Source of the DNA: RGIG5612 sp964528825
Lineage (GTDB): Bacteria; Bacillota; Clostridia; Lachnospirales; Lachnospiraceae
Assembly: GCA_964528825.1 (NCBI GenBank)
Contig: CAZGVB010000005.1
Span: 1-64,000, forward strand
Reading direction: 5' to 3'
Length of the DNA: 64,000 nt
Shown here in pieces: positions 17,411 to 27,186 of this stretch. The translations under genes were made by a program, and so were the position numbers. Every line of letters starts with the position of its first letter. Within the stretch, counting starts at the first letter, position 1. The notes under the pieces were generated by a model, which was not told where the DNA came from, searched no databases, and worked only from the letters and a program-made list of their open reading frames with translations.

Positions 17411-18979
17411 TTAAAACTTATTGTATATGAAATTGGTCTTATCATATCCTATTCCGTAGCTTCCAAGCAGAATAACAGCAAACAGCATTATCAATATAAT
17501 GGCATATCTTGCGATCCTCGGCATCTTCAATGCCTGACTTCTTACGCTGCCTTTTGTCTGGATGCAGCTTATCGCAAACATTATCGCAACACCGCATGCA
17601 ACAATAATATAATCCTTAACATCCAAGCCGAGATTCATTAATGTGCCGTCGCTGAATATATTAAAGTTGAATGTATATGCAAGGGAAGCTACCCTTTTGA
17701 AATAATCGCCCATGTTATTTCCGAAAAGATCCGTTATCCTTATAAGGCTCATCATAAGGAATGTCCTTATGATCTCAAATACAGTATATCCCTTGCGTCC
17801 TTTTAAGCCTGTCTTTTCATGGAATTTCGCATACAGCGGTGCAAGCTCCTCGGAAATCACTATTATAAAGCAGTTCAGCATTCCCCAGATAATAAAGTTC
17901 AGGCAAAATCCATGCCATATGCCTGTACCAAGCCAGCAAAGAACAGATCCGATATATATAGGCAGCCTCATGCCAAGCTTTCCTACTTTTTTTCTTGCCT
18001 TTACAGACAATTTCAGCATAGGACCTGACACTGTTATCGGATAAAATATATAGCTTCTCATCCATTCATTAAGTGTGATATGCCATCTTCTCCAATAATC
18101 GGCTATATTTGTCGAAAAATACGGTCTTATAAAGTTCTCCGGCAATGTGATCCCAAGAGTCTGAGCGGCGCCGATAGCAATATCTATACCACCCGAAAAG
18201 TCTGCATACAGCTGTACGGAATAAAACATGACCATGACAAAAAAAGCCACTCCCGTACTGCCGTCATCATTTAATGCACCTACCGCTACAGCGATCCTAT
18301 CGGCAATGACCATCTTTTTGAAAAAGCCCCACAGCATTCTCTCAAGACCAAATGCGACCTGCGTCCTGTCAAATGGATGAGCGGAAAATAATGAATCTTT
18401 AAGCTGATCGAACTTGCTTATCGGTCCCTGTATGAGCTGAGGGAAAAAGGCTGTAAACAATGCGAGCTTAAACGGATTTCTGATCACCTCTGCCTTTTCT
18501 CTGTAGACATCGATAACATATCCGATCGTTTGGAACATATAAAATGACATACCCATTGGCAGTCCAAGTGTGAGAAAGCTCAATCCCCCACCTTTAAGCA
18601 GTGCTCCGAAAGTCTCTGTAAGAGCGGCTTTACAAAAGAAAAGTATACCGAAATTTGCTGCTATTGCTATAACGAACCAAATGCGATTGCCGGCCTTTAT
18701 TCTGCGTTTATATTCTTTCTTTTCATCACGTGACAGCTCACTTTTGTGCAATGCGATATATTCGTCACGTTTACGGATATTTTTATCCATAATGATCGTG
18801 GCGATATATGATGAAACTGTCGTAAAAATAATAAAACCGAAATATTTAAATCCGGCAAATGCATAAAAAATATAGCTTGCCGCCAATAAAACTATCCATT
18901 GTATCTTTGCAGGCAACAGATAGTAGGCAAGCAGCAATATTGCAAAAAAAACTATAAACGCCGTTGATGTAAATTGCAT
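17411..18979 (-). CDS. MBOAT O-acyltransferase (AlgI/DltB-like)
   Basis: A 522-residue multi-pass membrane protein of the MBOAT superfamily, which moves acyl groups across or onto extracellular polymers. Landmarks are FFPQLIQGPI (178-187), YADFSGGIDIAIG (258-270), YWRRWHITL (295-303) and the catalytic His356 in GTGIWHG. Sequence style (the FPQL-GP motif) is closer to AlgI/PatA than to classical DltB, though DltB-like proteins of Clostridia often look like this. The carrier protein gene is 18 bp upstream and the SGNH gene 16 bp downstream. It should take the acyl group from carrier protein at the inner face. Confidence 0.88.
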   Translation of the reverse strand: MQFTSTAFIVFFAILLLAYYLLPAKIQWIVLLAASYIFYAFAGFKYFGFIIFTTVSSYIATIIMDKNIRKRDEYIALHKSELSRDEKKEYKRRIKAGNRIWFVIAIAANFGILFFCKAALTETFGALLKGGGLSFLTLGLPMGMSFYMFQTIGYVIDVYREKAEVIRNPFKLALFTAFFPQLIQGPISKFDQLKDSLFSAHPFDRTQVAFGLERMLWGFFKKMVIADRIAVAVGALNDDGSTGVAFFVMVMFYSVQLYADFSGGIDIAIGAAQTLGITLPENFIRPYFSTNIADYWRRWHITLNEWMRSYIFYPITVSGPMLKLSVKARKKVGKLGMRLPIYIGSVLCWLGTGIWHGFCLNFIIWGMLNCFIIVISEELAPLYAKFHEKTGLKGRKGYTVFEIIRTFLMMSLIRITDLFGNNMGDYFKRVASLAYTFNFNIFSDGTLMNLGLDVKDYIIVACGVAIMFAISCIQTKGSVRSQALKMPRIARYAIILIMLFAVILLGSYGIGYDKTNFIYNKF

Positions 18980-18997
18980 CTTTTAAAAGGCCTCCGG

Positions 18998-19225
18998 TTA
19001 CTCATCCATAAGTCTTTCGATCAGCTTCCACAATGCCTTCGCTGAATTAAAATTCTCCGGAATGAGTTCCTCCGCCGGAATGGATACATCGAATTCTTCG
19101 TTTATCTCCGCAACAATCGTCACGATATCAAAAGAATCCAATATTTTGTTATCAATAAGAGATGTTTCGTTATCAAAATCTACTTCAGGATGCAGATCTT
19201 CTAAAATGTTAATAAGTTCTTCCAT
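18998..19225 (-). CDS. Acyl/aminoacyl carrier protein, DltC-like
   Basis: A 75-residue phosphopantetheine carrier protein. The attachment site is Ser31 in LDSFDIVTIV, the D-S-x-D pattern typical of DltC-type carriers, and the rest is the expected four-helix acidic sequence. It would be charged by the adenylating ligase and unloaded by the MBOAT protein. Start is ATG at 19225 with AAGGAGTAAC upstream. It lies 28 bp after the transglutaminase gene and 18 bp before the MBOAT gene. Confidence 0.9.
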   Translation of the reverse strand: MEELINILEDLHPEVDFDNETSLIDNKILDSFDIVTIVAEINEEFDVSIPAEELIPENFNSAKALWKLIERLMDE

Positions 19226-19253
19226 GTTACTCCTTATAGCTATTACTTGATCA

Positions 19254-20258
19254 TCAATCTATATATGCGCTCGTATATCCCATTTCCTGAGGTGTCCAAA
19301 GAGCTTCTGTCGGAGTCTTTGGATAATCCTCCTCATTATAAATGAATATGCCGCCGTGCGCATCAGATATTTTTTTTGCCATTTCGTCTGTGACCATGCA
19401 GATCGGATATTCATCATTCATCCATGTCCACCATGCCGAATCATAATGGTACCAGCTCTTTCCGCCGTCTATACTGACCATGTTCCAATAATGATATTCA
19501 TCAAGATATCCCAATGTTCCCGTTATCATGAAGCTCTCAAAGCCCAATCTTTCAAGAAGAAGCTTTGATACGCATACATTCGCATAACAATTATCATGCA
19601 AAGTCATCATCATATGATATGCTTCCTGCTTATATTCCCAATAATTATTATCCTTTACATATGTGAATGTATCTCGTACATAGAAGAATACAGCAAAAAC
19701 CTTTTCAAGATCTGTCATATCATCTTCTATTATCTCTGCAAGAACCTCATCCGCCTTGGCATATATGACATCCTCTGAAACATTCGGTTCTTCCTCTGCC
19801 CCGACCTCAATCTCAACTTCTCTTGTGGTCGTATTGCCGGCCCAATCCGTTGCAGTATAGATAACCTTATATGTTCCTTCCTTACTGAGATCGACATTGC
19901 TGTTATCAATGGTAAGCTTTGGATCCGGATCGAGATCATCTGTTACATAAACATAGGATTTGTATTTTACATTGGCACCCTTTGCCACAAATATCTTACC
20001 TTCACCGCGTATTTCAGGTGCTGTGGTATCATTTTCCGCCAACTCATTTACGGTTGTCTCTGTATCCTGTATATCTGTATCAGACATTTGTTCCTGTGTC
20101 TGTGTTTCAGAGTTTCCGCTCTGATCATTATTTTTCTTCATCAATATTATAACGACTGCCACTATCACTACAGCCAATATGATAAGTAAAATAGACCAGT
20201 TTCTTAAAACACGTCTGGCCCTTCTTCTCCTCATTTCTTCCCTTGACATACGTCTCAT
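19254..20258 (-). CDS. Membrane-anchored transglutaminase-like protein with Ig-like domain
   Basis: A 334-residue protein with a basic N-terminus (RREEMRRRRARR-like), one membrane segment (about residues 22-40), a Ser/Thr/Gln linker, an Ig-like DUF5011-type domain (about 79-152: TTAPEI...YTATDWAGN) and a C-terminal transglutaminase-core domain. The papain-type triad is visible as C224 (NCYANVCV), H256 (YHYWNMV) and D273 (HYDSAWW). It is the first gene of the Dlt-like operon, 186 bp from recJ. Cysteine-protease or amide-transfer activity on cell-surface peptides is possible. Link to acyl modification is by operon only. Confidence 0.8.
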   Translation of the reverse strand: MRRMSREEMRRRRARRVLRNWSILLIILAVVIVAVVIILMKKNNDQSGNSETQTQEQMSDTDIQDTETTVNELAENDTTAPEIRGEGKIFVAKGANVKYKSYVYVTDDLDPDPKLTIDNSNVDLSKEGTYKVIYTATDWAGNTTTREVEIEVGAEEEPNVSEDVIYAKADEVLAEIIEDDMTDLEKVFAVFFYVRDTFTYVKDNNYWEYKQEAYHMMMTLHDNCYANVCVSKLLLERLGFESFMITGTLGYLDEYHYWNMVSIDGGKSWYHYDSAWWTWMNDEYPICMVTDEMAKKISDAHGGIFIYNEEDYPKTPTEALWTPQEMGYTSAYID

Positions 20259-20444
20259 ATGTTATTTAACCTCTTTATTTGCAAGCCTTGTATCCGAAAT
20301 ATAAACCGGAGGCAAGAAAAAGTTTTCTGTATCTTAGACTATTATGATATTTCCGGGTATTTTATCACATAGCTGCTTTTTTTAAAAATTTGCCTTGTGA
20401 TTTTACATTTATATTATGTCTATAATGTGAAAAGGCCGATATGA

Positions 20445-22241
20445 CTAAGCATCTTTATGAGCATCAGAATCACCTTGAATCCTTATTTCCTCTATTACAG
20501 CCTGCAAGCTTTTGTTTCCTCTGAATTCATTTACAGAAGGTCTATATAGGATAGTAAACAGCTGTTCATCTTTACTCGTATTTAAATAATCATATACCTG
20601 TACGGCAGACAGACCGTCCTCATCCGAGCATCCGAAATAGATGCCTTCTATTGACCCGCCCACAGCATCAAACATTCTCATCTTGAGTACATTCAGATCC
20701 TTGCCGATCAAGCGAGCATTTGAGAATCTGACATCTTTCAGTGCAAATATCGGTCTGTCATTTTCCATGCCGAACGGTTCAAGCATTTCAATTTCTTCGA
20801 TCAATTGAAAGCTTACATATTCAAACGGCAGCTGCATATCTATCCATACTTTTTTTTCAAAGGATAACTGACTTACCCGATCATCGGCATTTAATGCATC
20901 CGCAAGTTCATCGGCCGAGCATATGCATGTGAAACCTGCAGCAGCAGCATGACCTCCCAAATGCGAAAACATCTCACCATGCTGCCTCAGTGCTTCAATA
21001 AGATCATATTCGGGAACAGATCTTCCCGAACCCTTCAGTCCACCCTCGCCATTTGTAAGAACAAGCGACGGTCTGTTATATTTTTCCTTCAGTCGGCCTG
21101 CGATGATACCCGCAACACTTTCATGAGCATACGGAAGATATATGACTATCACCTGCGGCAGATTGCCGTTTCTTTGCTTTTTTTCTTCTATAATGTCTGA
21201 TGCCGCTTGAGCCTGTTCACTTGTCAGCCTTTTTCTTTCTTCATTTAATTCCGAAAGCTGCGCAGCAATATATGCCGCTTCATCCTTTGCCTCGGTATCA
21301 AAAAGATCAAATGCTTTCTTTGCATTATCGAGCCTGCCGGCCGCATTAATGCATGGGCCTATAACAAAGCCTATATTAAAGCTGTTGATATTGTCACATG
21401 AAAGTCCTCTTTTAAATGCCAGCTCACTCAATCCTATGTTGGGATCTGATGCAATTATCTTCAGAGCCTCTTTGACTATTATCCTATTTTCACCGGTCAA
21501 CGGAACAATGTCCGTGACAGTTGCGATACCGGCAAATTGCAGAAGATTATTTAATATTCTGAGGGCACCGCCCACATCATTATTTTCCGGCCATACAAAA
21601 TGTTCTTCCGATAAGACATACTTAAGCAGAGCCTGATCGAATTTATATGCTACAGACGCACCGCATAGATCCCTGTAAGGATATGATGAACCTTGAAGCT
21701 TAGCGCAAATAACAGCATCTGCATGCGGAATGATACTCCCGGGCTCATGATGATCTGTTATTATGACCTTTATTCCATATTCTGTCGCGGCATTTACTGC
21801 CTCAATAGCCGAAATACCGTTATCGCATGTGATGATAAGTGCGACATTATCCCTCTTGGCCTCACATACCATATTCACATTCATCCCATACCCGTCGGAT
21901 ATACGATCCGGTATCCTGACATCTACATCTGCGCCGATATATTGTAAAAATTTTTTTAGGATTATACTTGCGCATACTCCGTCTGCATCATAATCACCAA
22001 TTATGCGGATCTTTTTTTGTGCCCTCACGGCATCTGCTGTCATTTCTACCGCCTTCTTCATATCATCAAAAAGAAACGGATCATGCAATGATGATCTGTC
22101 TGCATAGAGAAATGACCGTATGTCTTCGTAAGTCCGGATATTTCTGTTTATGAGCAGTCTTGCAGTCACGGCTGAAATACCAAATTCTTTCGATATGGCC
22201 GCAAAATCTCCTTTTTTACAATAAATATACCATTTGTTCAT
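20445..22241 (-). CDS. recJ: Single-stranded-DNA-specific exonuclease RecJ
   Basis: RecJ degrades ssDNA 5' to 3' in recombination and repair. The 598-residue protein has DHH motifs IIGDYDADGVCAS and ITDHHEPG, the GPCINAAGRLDNA motif, a DHHA1 GGHAAAAGF motif and the C-terminal OB-like region. It lies about 95 bp after secDF and is followed by the Dlt-like operon. The length is at the short end of normal for Gram-positives. The start at 22241 is weakly supported: no clear ribosome-binding site, but the N-terminal sequence (KWYIYCKKGD) matches RecJ starts. Confidence 0.93.
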   Translation of the reverse strand: MNKWYIYCKKGDFAAISKEFGISAVTARLLINRNIRTYEDIRSFLYADRSSLHDPFLFDDMKKAVEMTADAVRAQKKIRIIGDYDADGVCASIILKKFLQYIGADVDVRIPDRISDGYGMNVNMVCEAKRDNVALIITCDNGISAIEAVNAATEYGIKVIITDHHEPGSIIPHADAVICAKLQGSSYPYRDLCGASVAYKFDQALLKYVLSEEHFVWPENNDVGGALRILNNLLQFAGIATVTDIVPLTGENRIIVKEALKIIASDPNIGLSELAFKRGLSCDNINSFNIGFVIGPCINAAGRLDNAKKAFDLFDTEAKDEAAYIAAQLSELNEERKRLTSEQAQAASDIIEEKKQRNGNLPQVIVIYLPYAHESVAGIIAGRLKEKYNRPSLVLTNGEGGLKGSGRSVPEYDLIEALRQHGEMFSHLGGHAAAAGFTCICSADELADALNADDRVSQLSFEKKVWIDMQLPFEYVSFQLIEEIEMLEPFGMENDRPIFALKDVRFSNARLIGKDLNVLKMRMFDAVGGSIEGIYFGCSDEDGLSAVQVYDYLNTSKDEQLFTILYRPSVNEFRGNKSLQAVIEEIRIQGDSDAHKDA

Positions 22242-22268
22242 TTTTATTTAAAAGCAATACACGTTATC

Positions 22269-22300
22269 AAAGTCACAGAAATATTTATTTCTGTGACTTT
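22269..22300 (-). terminator. 13-bp hairpin after secDF
   Basis: AAAGTCACAGAAA (22269-22281) and TTTCTGTGACTTT (22288-22300) form a perfect 13-bp stem with a six-base loop. On the minus strand it lies 36 bp after the secDF stop and ends in TTTGATAACG; the A/T ends of the stem itself give a short T-stretch. It is probably the secDF (or pheST-secDF) terminator, possibly bidirectional. Confidence 0.6.
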
Positions 22301-22336
22301 GTAAAGGATTAAATGCTTTCTTTTAAGATTGCTCTT

Positions 22337-24700
22337 TTATTGTTTTCTATGTTTTTTCTTATGATTCGGATTTGCCTTTATCTTTGACGGTGCTGCATTT
22401 TCAGCTTCGCTGCTGCCTGCCTCAATCTCCATCGCATCGTCAGATCCCATTTTTTCGTTATCCGCCGTCTTGGTTATACTCTTTGCAGCTATTGCGGCAG
22501 CCTTCGCATCATAGCGATCTTCCTTTTTGGTCATCATATATACAAGGCTTCCGGAAATAAGAACCGATGAAAATGCGCCCGCTACTATACCTACTCCCAA
22601 TGGCATCGCAAAAGCTCTCATGGATTCAACTCCGAATATATACAGGAACAGAACCATAACAAATGTTGTTGCCGATGTATATATGCTTCTGGTCATGCTC
22701 TGATATATGCTCGTGTTTATGGCAAGCTTAAGGTCGTAACCAAGCTCGGGATCAGCAAGATTTTCCCTTATCCTATCGAAAATGACAATAGTAGCATTGA
22801 TCGAGTATCCGACGATCGTAAGTATGCAGGCAATAAATGTATTTCCGGCCGAGATCCTGAATAAAGCATAAAATGCTATAACTATCGAAACATCATGAAG
22901 CAATGCTATAACAGAGGAAATCGCAAATTTGAATTTTCTGAATCTGATCCATATATATATCAGCATACAAACTGCGGCAATGGCAAGTGAGATAAAAGCA
23001 TCTCTTTGAAGCTCATTGCTTATAACGCCGGCTATGCTGGTAATCTCAAATCCGCTTTCTACAGCAGCATAATCATTGATCAAAAGTTCCTTAAGGTCAG
23101 TTATCTGTTCCTGTTCAAGCGTAGGAGTCTTTATTACGAACTGATTGGTTCCGTTAATTTTCTGACCCTCAACATCACTCGTCCCCAAAAGACTCTGGAT
23201 AGCCGGGCGGATATCGTCATTAAATTCGTCTATAGAATAATCTTTTTCAAATTCAACCTGTGTGGATACACCACCGACAAACTCAATGCTGAGATTCAGG
23301 GCTTGCTTTCCTGAAGCGGCATTGACTATCAATGCGATCACACCTGATAAGATACATGCAATAGCTATAACAAACCATATAAGTCTTTTTCCGACAAAGT
23401 CGAAGATCTTCTTTTTGCCGTTTTTAACTCTGGCATAGAAAGTGCCGGCCTTAAGTCCCATGGCATAAAATGCCGTAACAATGATCCTCGATACAACAAG
23501 TGATGTAAATACACTTAAGACAATACCTATAGCAAGTGTAAGACCGAATCCCTGAATCGTACCTGAGCCAAAGATCAAAAGAACGATAGCAACTATAAGA
23601 GTTGTGATATTTCCGTCAAGAATAGATGCTGTCGACTTCTTAAAGCCGTTCCTGATAGCCGATTCTACAGAAATACCTTCTTCCAATTCTTCTTTTATAC
23701 GTGTATTGATAATAACATTTCCGTCGACAGCCATACCTATCGAAAGTATGATACCTGCAATACCAGAAATAGTAAGTGTTATATCGAATGCGTTCATAAG
23801 AAGTAAGATGGCACCCGAATAGAATATCATTGCGATCGATGCCGCAACACCTGATATCTTATATGTCAGAATAAGGAATATGATGATAACCAATATTCCT
23901 ATCATTCCAGCAAGAAGAGATGTCGAAACAGCATTTTCACCAAGCTTTGCGGATACAACCTTGGATGTCATCTCTTTAAGTTCAAGACTCAGGGAACCGA
24001 TACGAATGGTCGATGCAAGTGTTGATGCAGCGTCATAGCTTCCCATACCGGAGATCTCACATTCACCGCCTGTGATAGCGCTCTTTACTGTCGGGCTGCT
24101 TACTATCGCGCCATCATAAAGAATATATATCACATTGCCGATATTCTCGCTTGTTGCTGTTGCAAAAGCCTCAGTTCCTTCCTCATCCAATGTAAGCTGA
24201 ACTATATAATCAAGCTGTCCTGTGGTCTGGTCGCTCGTACTGCCTGCCTTAGCCTCTTTGACACTTGATCCCGTGAGAACAAGTCCGTCTTCAGTAGCAT
24301 AATATCCCGTCTCTCCGGTCTCTTCATCGGTCACCGCCTCGTATTCTGTGGCAAATTGCAATGAACCCGGACGGCCGAGCTCCTCTATTACCGTCTCTGT
24401 ATCATATACGCCGGGTATCTCAACAGTGATCCTGTTAGTTCCCTCTTGGTATACAGATGCATCCGTGCTGTATTCTGCTACCCTAAGCTGCAGCTTATAT
24501 ATGGTATCATCAAGCTGTTCCTGAGTAAATTCCTCATCCTCAACCTGATATGTTACGCTGACACCGCCTCTGAGATCCAGTCCCAGTGTGATATTCGATG
24601 CCTTTCCGCGTCCGCCTATACCAAAAATTGTGATAAATACAGTAGCAAGTGTTACAACAATTGTAATAATAAAAGCCACCGTTCCAGTTGATCGTTTCAT
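22337..24700 (-). CDS. secDF: Protein translocase SecDF fusion
   Basis: SecDF is a proton-motive-force-driven RND-type helper of Sec export. This 787-residue protein is a natural fusion: the SecD half (LGLDLRGGVSVTYQV, DGNVIINTRIKEEL) continues into the SecF half (VEFVGGVSTQVEFEKDYS, NATIVIFDRIREN). About 12 membrane segments are expected. I use the ATG at 24700 because GAGG is seven bases upstream; an ATG six bases earlier is too close to that site. It lies 50 bp after pheT. Confidence 0.93.
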   Translation of the reverse strand: MKRSTGTVAFIITIVVTLATVFITIFGIGGRGKASNITLGLDLRGGVSVTYQVEDEEFTQEQLDDTIYKLQLRVAEYSTDASVYQEGTNRITVEIPGVYDTETVIEELGRPGSLQFATEYEAVTDEETGETGYYATEDGLVLTGSSVKEAKAGSTSDQTTGQLDYIVQLTLDEEGTEAFATATSENIGNVIYILYDGAIVSSPTVKSAITGGECEISGMGSYDAASTLASTIRIGSLSLELKEMTSKVVSAKLGENAVSTSLLAGMIGILVIIIFLILTYKISGVAASIAMIFYSGAILLLMNAFDITLTISGIAGIILSIGMAVDGNVIINTRIKEELEEGISVESAIRNGFKKSTASILDGNITTLIVAIVLLIFGSGTIQGFGLTLAIGIVLSVFTSLVVSRIIVTAFYAMGLKAGTFYARVKNGKKKIFDFVGKRLIWFVIAIACILSGVIALIVNAASGKQALNLSIEFVGGVSTQVEFEKDYSIDEFNDDIRPAIQSLLGTSDVEGQKINGTNQFVIKTPTLEQEQITDLKELLINDYAAVESGFEITSIAGVISNELQRDAFISLAIAAVCMLIYIWIRFRKFKFAISSVIALLHDVSIVIAFYALFRISAGNTFIACILTIVGYSINATIVIFDRIRENLADPELGYDLKLAINTSIYQSMTRSIYTSATTFVMVLFLYIFGVESMRAFAMPLGVGIVAGAFSSVLISGSLVYMMTKKEDRYDAKAAAIAAKSITKTADNEKMGSDDAMEIEAGSSEAENAAPSKIKANPNHKKKHRKQ

Positions 24701-24750
24701 TAACATTCCTCGCTTTATCTTTATATATACACGTCCTTCAAAGCAGTGTA

Positions 24751-27168
24751 TCAGCTTCTTAATTCAATGCCTTTTGCTTTGAGGTTATCTATCATTTTTC
24801 TCATTAATGGATTTACCTCGTCATCATTTAACGTATGATCGGGAGATCTGAAGATAAGTGAGTAAGCCAAAGATTTATAGCCCTCTTCAATATTACCTCC
24901 TTCATATATGTCAAAAATTTCTAACTTTTCAAGCATTTTCCCGGCAGATTTTTTAATGATCTCTTCGACATCACCGGATGTGACCTCTTTTTTCACAAGA
25001 AGGCTTATATCTCTTTCAACTGCGGGATATTTTGCAATAGGAATAAATGTAACATCTCCGCCTGCGATATCATAGAGAGCGCTTATATCTACGCTTGCAA
25101 AGTAAACTCTTCCTCCCATACCGTAATTGTCTGCAACAAGAGGATGGACCTCACCGATACAAGCTATATATTTTCCGTTATGGAAAACAGATGCCTGCCT
25201 TCCGGGATGAAGATATGAGATATTCCCTTCAGCCTTATATTCTCTTTTACCTTTTATATTTAATTTGTTGAAAAGTTCTTCCAAGCATCCTTTAAGAGTA
25301 TAAAAATCACCGTTACCGTATGATCCTATAGCAAGAGTCATTCTCTCATCAGGAAGCTCAACGAGCGGAAGGCTCTTCGGCAAATAAACATTACCAAGCT
25401 CGAACAACGCCACATTTTTATTCTTTTTATTATAATTTGACGAAAGAGACGTCATCATTCCGTTAAAGAGTGAGACTCTCATTATGCTGAAGTCCTCGCC
25501 TAAAGGATTGCTTATGGTAATATACGAGCGCATCTTGTCATCGGCAGGAACGAGCATCTTATCAAAAACCTTCGGGCTTTCGAATGAGTATGTCATTGAT
25601 TCTGAATAGCCGCATGATATCATGACCTCTCTTGCCTTGTTTTGAATAATATGCTCGCGAGAAAGCCTTCCGGGCTCACCGCCTTGCTTCGGAAGTGTTG
25701 CCGGAATATTATTATATCCGTAAAATCTTGCAACCTCCTCGGCGATATCCGCACAACGCAAAAGATCCTGCCTGAATGTAGGAATAGTGAGCATATTGCT
25801 TGCTTCGTCATATTCAATCTCGAGAGGCCCAAAATATTCGAGCTGTTTTTCTCTTGGGATATCTGTACCCAGAAGTTTGTTTATCCTTTCCGGCTCAAAC
25901 AATATCTTCTTAGGCAAAACCTTTTCGGGATATATATCTATACTGCCGCCGACAATCTCACCTGCTCCAAGCTCTTCTATAAGCTGGCAGGCTCTATTTA
26001 TCGCATTTATCGCATTTTCCGGATCGAGTCCCTTTTCATATTTGCTCGAGGCGTCAGTCCTCATGCCGAGCCTTTTTGCCGAAAGCCTGTTGTTCGTACC
26101 ATCAAAGCATGCACTTTCAAAAACGATAGTACTTACATCATCCGTGATCATGGAATCTTGACCTCCCATGATACCGGCTATGCCGATTGCTTCCTCACTG
26201 TCACAGATCATGAGGATATCTTTATCGAGTATCCTCTCCTGTCCGTCAAGGGTAACAAATCTGTCCCCGTCTGCTGCATTGCGGACAATAATTTTATGTC
26301 CTTTGATCTTGTCATAATTAAACGCATGCATCGGCTGACCGAATTCTTCCATTACATAATTAGTTATATCAACGACATTATTGATCGGTCGTATCCCGTT
26401 ACTTGCAAGTCTTTGACGGAGCCATCTCGGTGACGGTGCTATATGTACATTCTTCACTACCTTTGCAATGTAGCGCTTGCAAAGATCCTTATTTTCTACC
26501 TCAACGCTGAGATAATCTGATATATCACCGGTCTCATTTTTGACCTGCGGTACCACATTTTTAAAAGGCAATCCGAATGTTGCAGCTGCTTCCCTTGCTA
26601 TTCCGAGCACGCTGTAGCAATCTACTCTGTTTGATGTGATCTCAAATTCATAATTTGCATCATGCAGACCCAAATATTCAACAGCATCATCTCCTACCTG
26701 TGCATCATCAGGTAAAATATAAATTCCGTCTTCGCTTGCATCAGGATACATCTGCACGTTTGATCCTAGCTCGTCGATCGAGCATAGCATTCCGTCTGAT
26801 TCGACACCTCTGAGTTTTCCCTTCTTTATCCGAACACCTTTTTCGGAGGAAGGACCGCTATGACTTGCGGCAACCATACCGCCTGCAAGCACGCAAACAA
26901 CCTTTGCACCTTCAAAAACATTTGGTGCACCCGTTACTATCTGATGTACCGTATCACCCGTATTTACCCTGCAGATCACAAGCTTATCGGCATTTGGATG
27001 CTTTTCTATTTTTTCAATCTGACCTATGACAATATTTTCAAGATATTCATCGAATGCCTTGTAATTTTCTACCTTTGTTCCGGAAAGTGTCATGGCATCC
27101 CTGAACTCGGAGTATGTGCTGTCAAGATCCGGCACATATGCTTTTACCCATGAATATGAAGCGTTCAT
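24751..27168 (-). CDS. pheT: Phenylalanyl-tRNA synthetase, beta subunit
   Basis: The 805-residue beta chain works with PheS in an alpha2-beta2 enzyme charging tRNA-Phe. It has the N-terminal tRNA-binding domain (HPNADKLVICRVNTGD), the B3/B4 editing domain, the B5 domain (PTFRQDLLRCADIAEEVARFYGY) and the C-terminal ferredoxin-fold anticodon-binding domain (YPAVERDISLLV). Length is normal for Firmicutes. It lies 18 bp after pheS. Confidence 0.96.
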   Translation of the reverse strand: MNASYSWVKAYVPDLDSTYSEFRDAMTLSGTKVENYKAFDEYLENIVIGQIEKIEKHPNADKLVICRVNTGDTVHQIVTGAPNVFEGAKVVCVLAGGMVAASHSGPSSEKGVRIKKGKLRGVESDGMLCSIDELGSNVQMYPDASEDGIYILPDDAQVGDDAVEYLGLHDANYEFEITSNRVDCYSVLGIAREAAATFGLPFKNVVPQVKNETGDISDYLSVEVENKDLCKRYIAKVVKNVHIAPSPRWLRQRLASNGIRPINNVVDITNYVMEEFGQPMHAFNYDKIKGHKIIVRNAADGDRFVTLDGQERILDKDILMICDSEEAIGIAGIMGGQDSMITDDVSTIVFESACFDGTNNRLSAKRLGMRTDASSKYEKGLDPENAINAINRACQLIEELGAGEIVGGSIDIYPEKVLPKKILFEPERINKLLGTDIPREKQLEYFGPLEIEYDEASNMLTIPTFRQDLLRCADIAEEVARFYGYNNIPATLPKQGGEPGRLSREHIIQNKAREVMISCGYSESMTYSFESPKVFDKMLVPADDKMRSYITISNPLGEDFSIMRVSLFNGMMTSLSSNYNKKNKNVALFELGNVYLPKSLPLVELPDERMTLAIGSYGNGDFYTLKGCLEELFNKLNIKGKREYKAEGNISYLHPGRQASVFHNGKYIACIGEVHPLVADNYGMGGRVYFASVDISALYDIAGGDVTFIPIAKYPAVERDISLLVKKEVTSGDVEEIIKKSAGKMLEKLEIFDIYEGGNIEEGYKSLAYSLIFRSPDHTLNDDEVNPLMRKMIDNLKAKGIELRS

Positions 27169-27186
27169 ACTTCTGTTTTCTCCTCT

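Noticed and set aside
25642..26433. 263-residue plus-strand open frame antisense to pheT
   Set aside because: It is the opposite strand of a well-conserved synthetase gene and has no motif or ribosome site.
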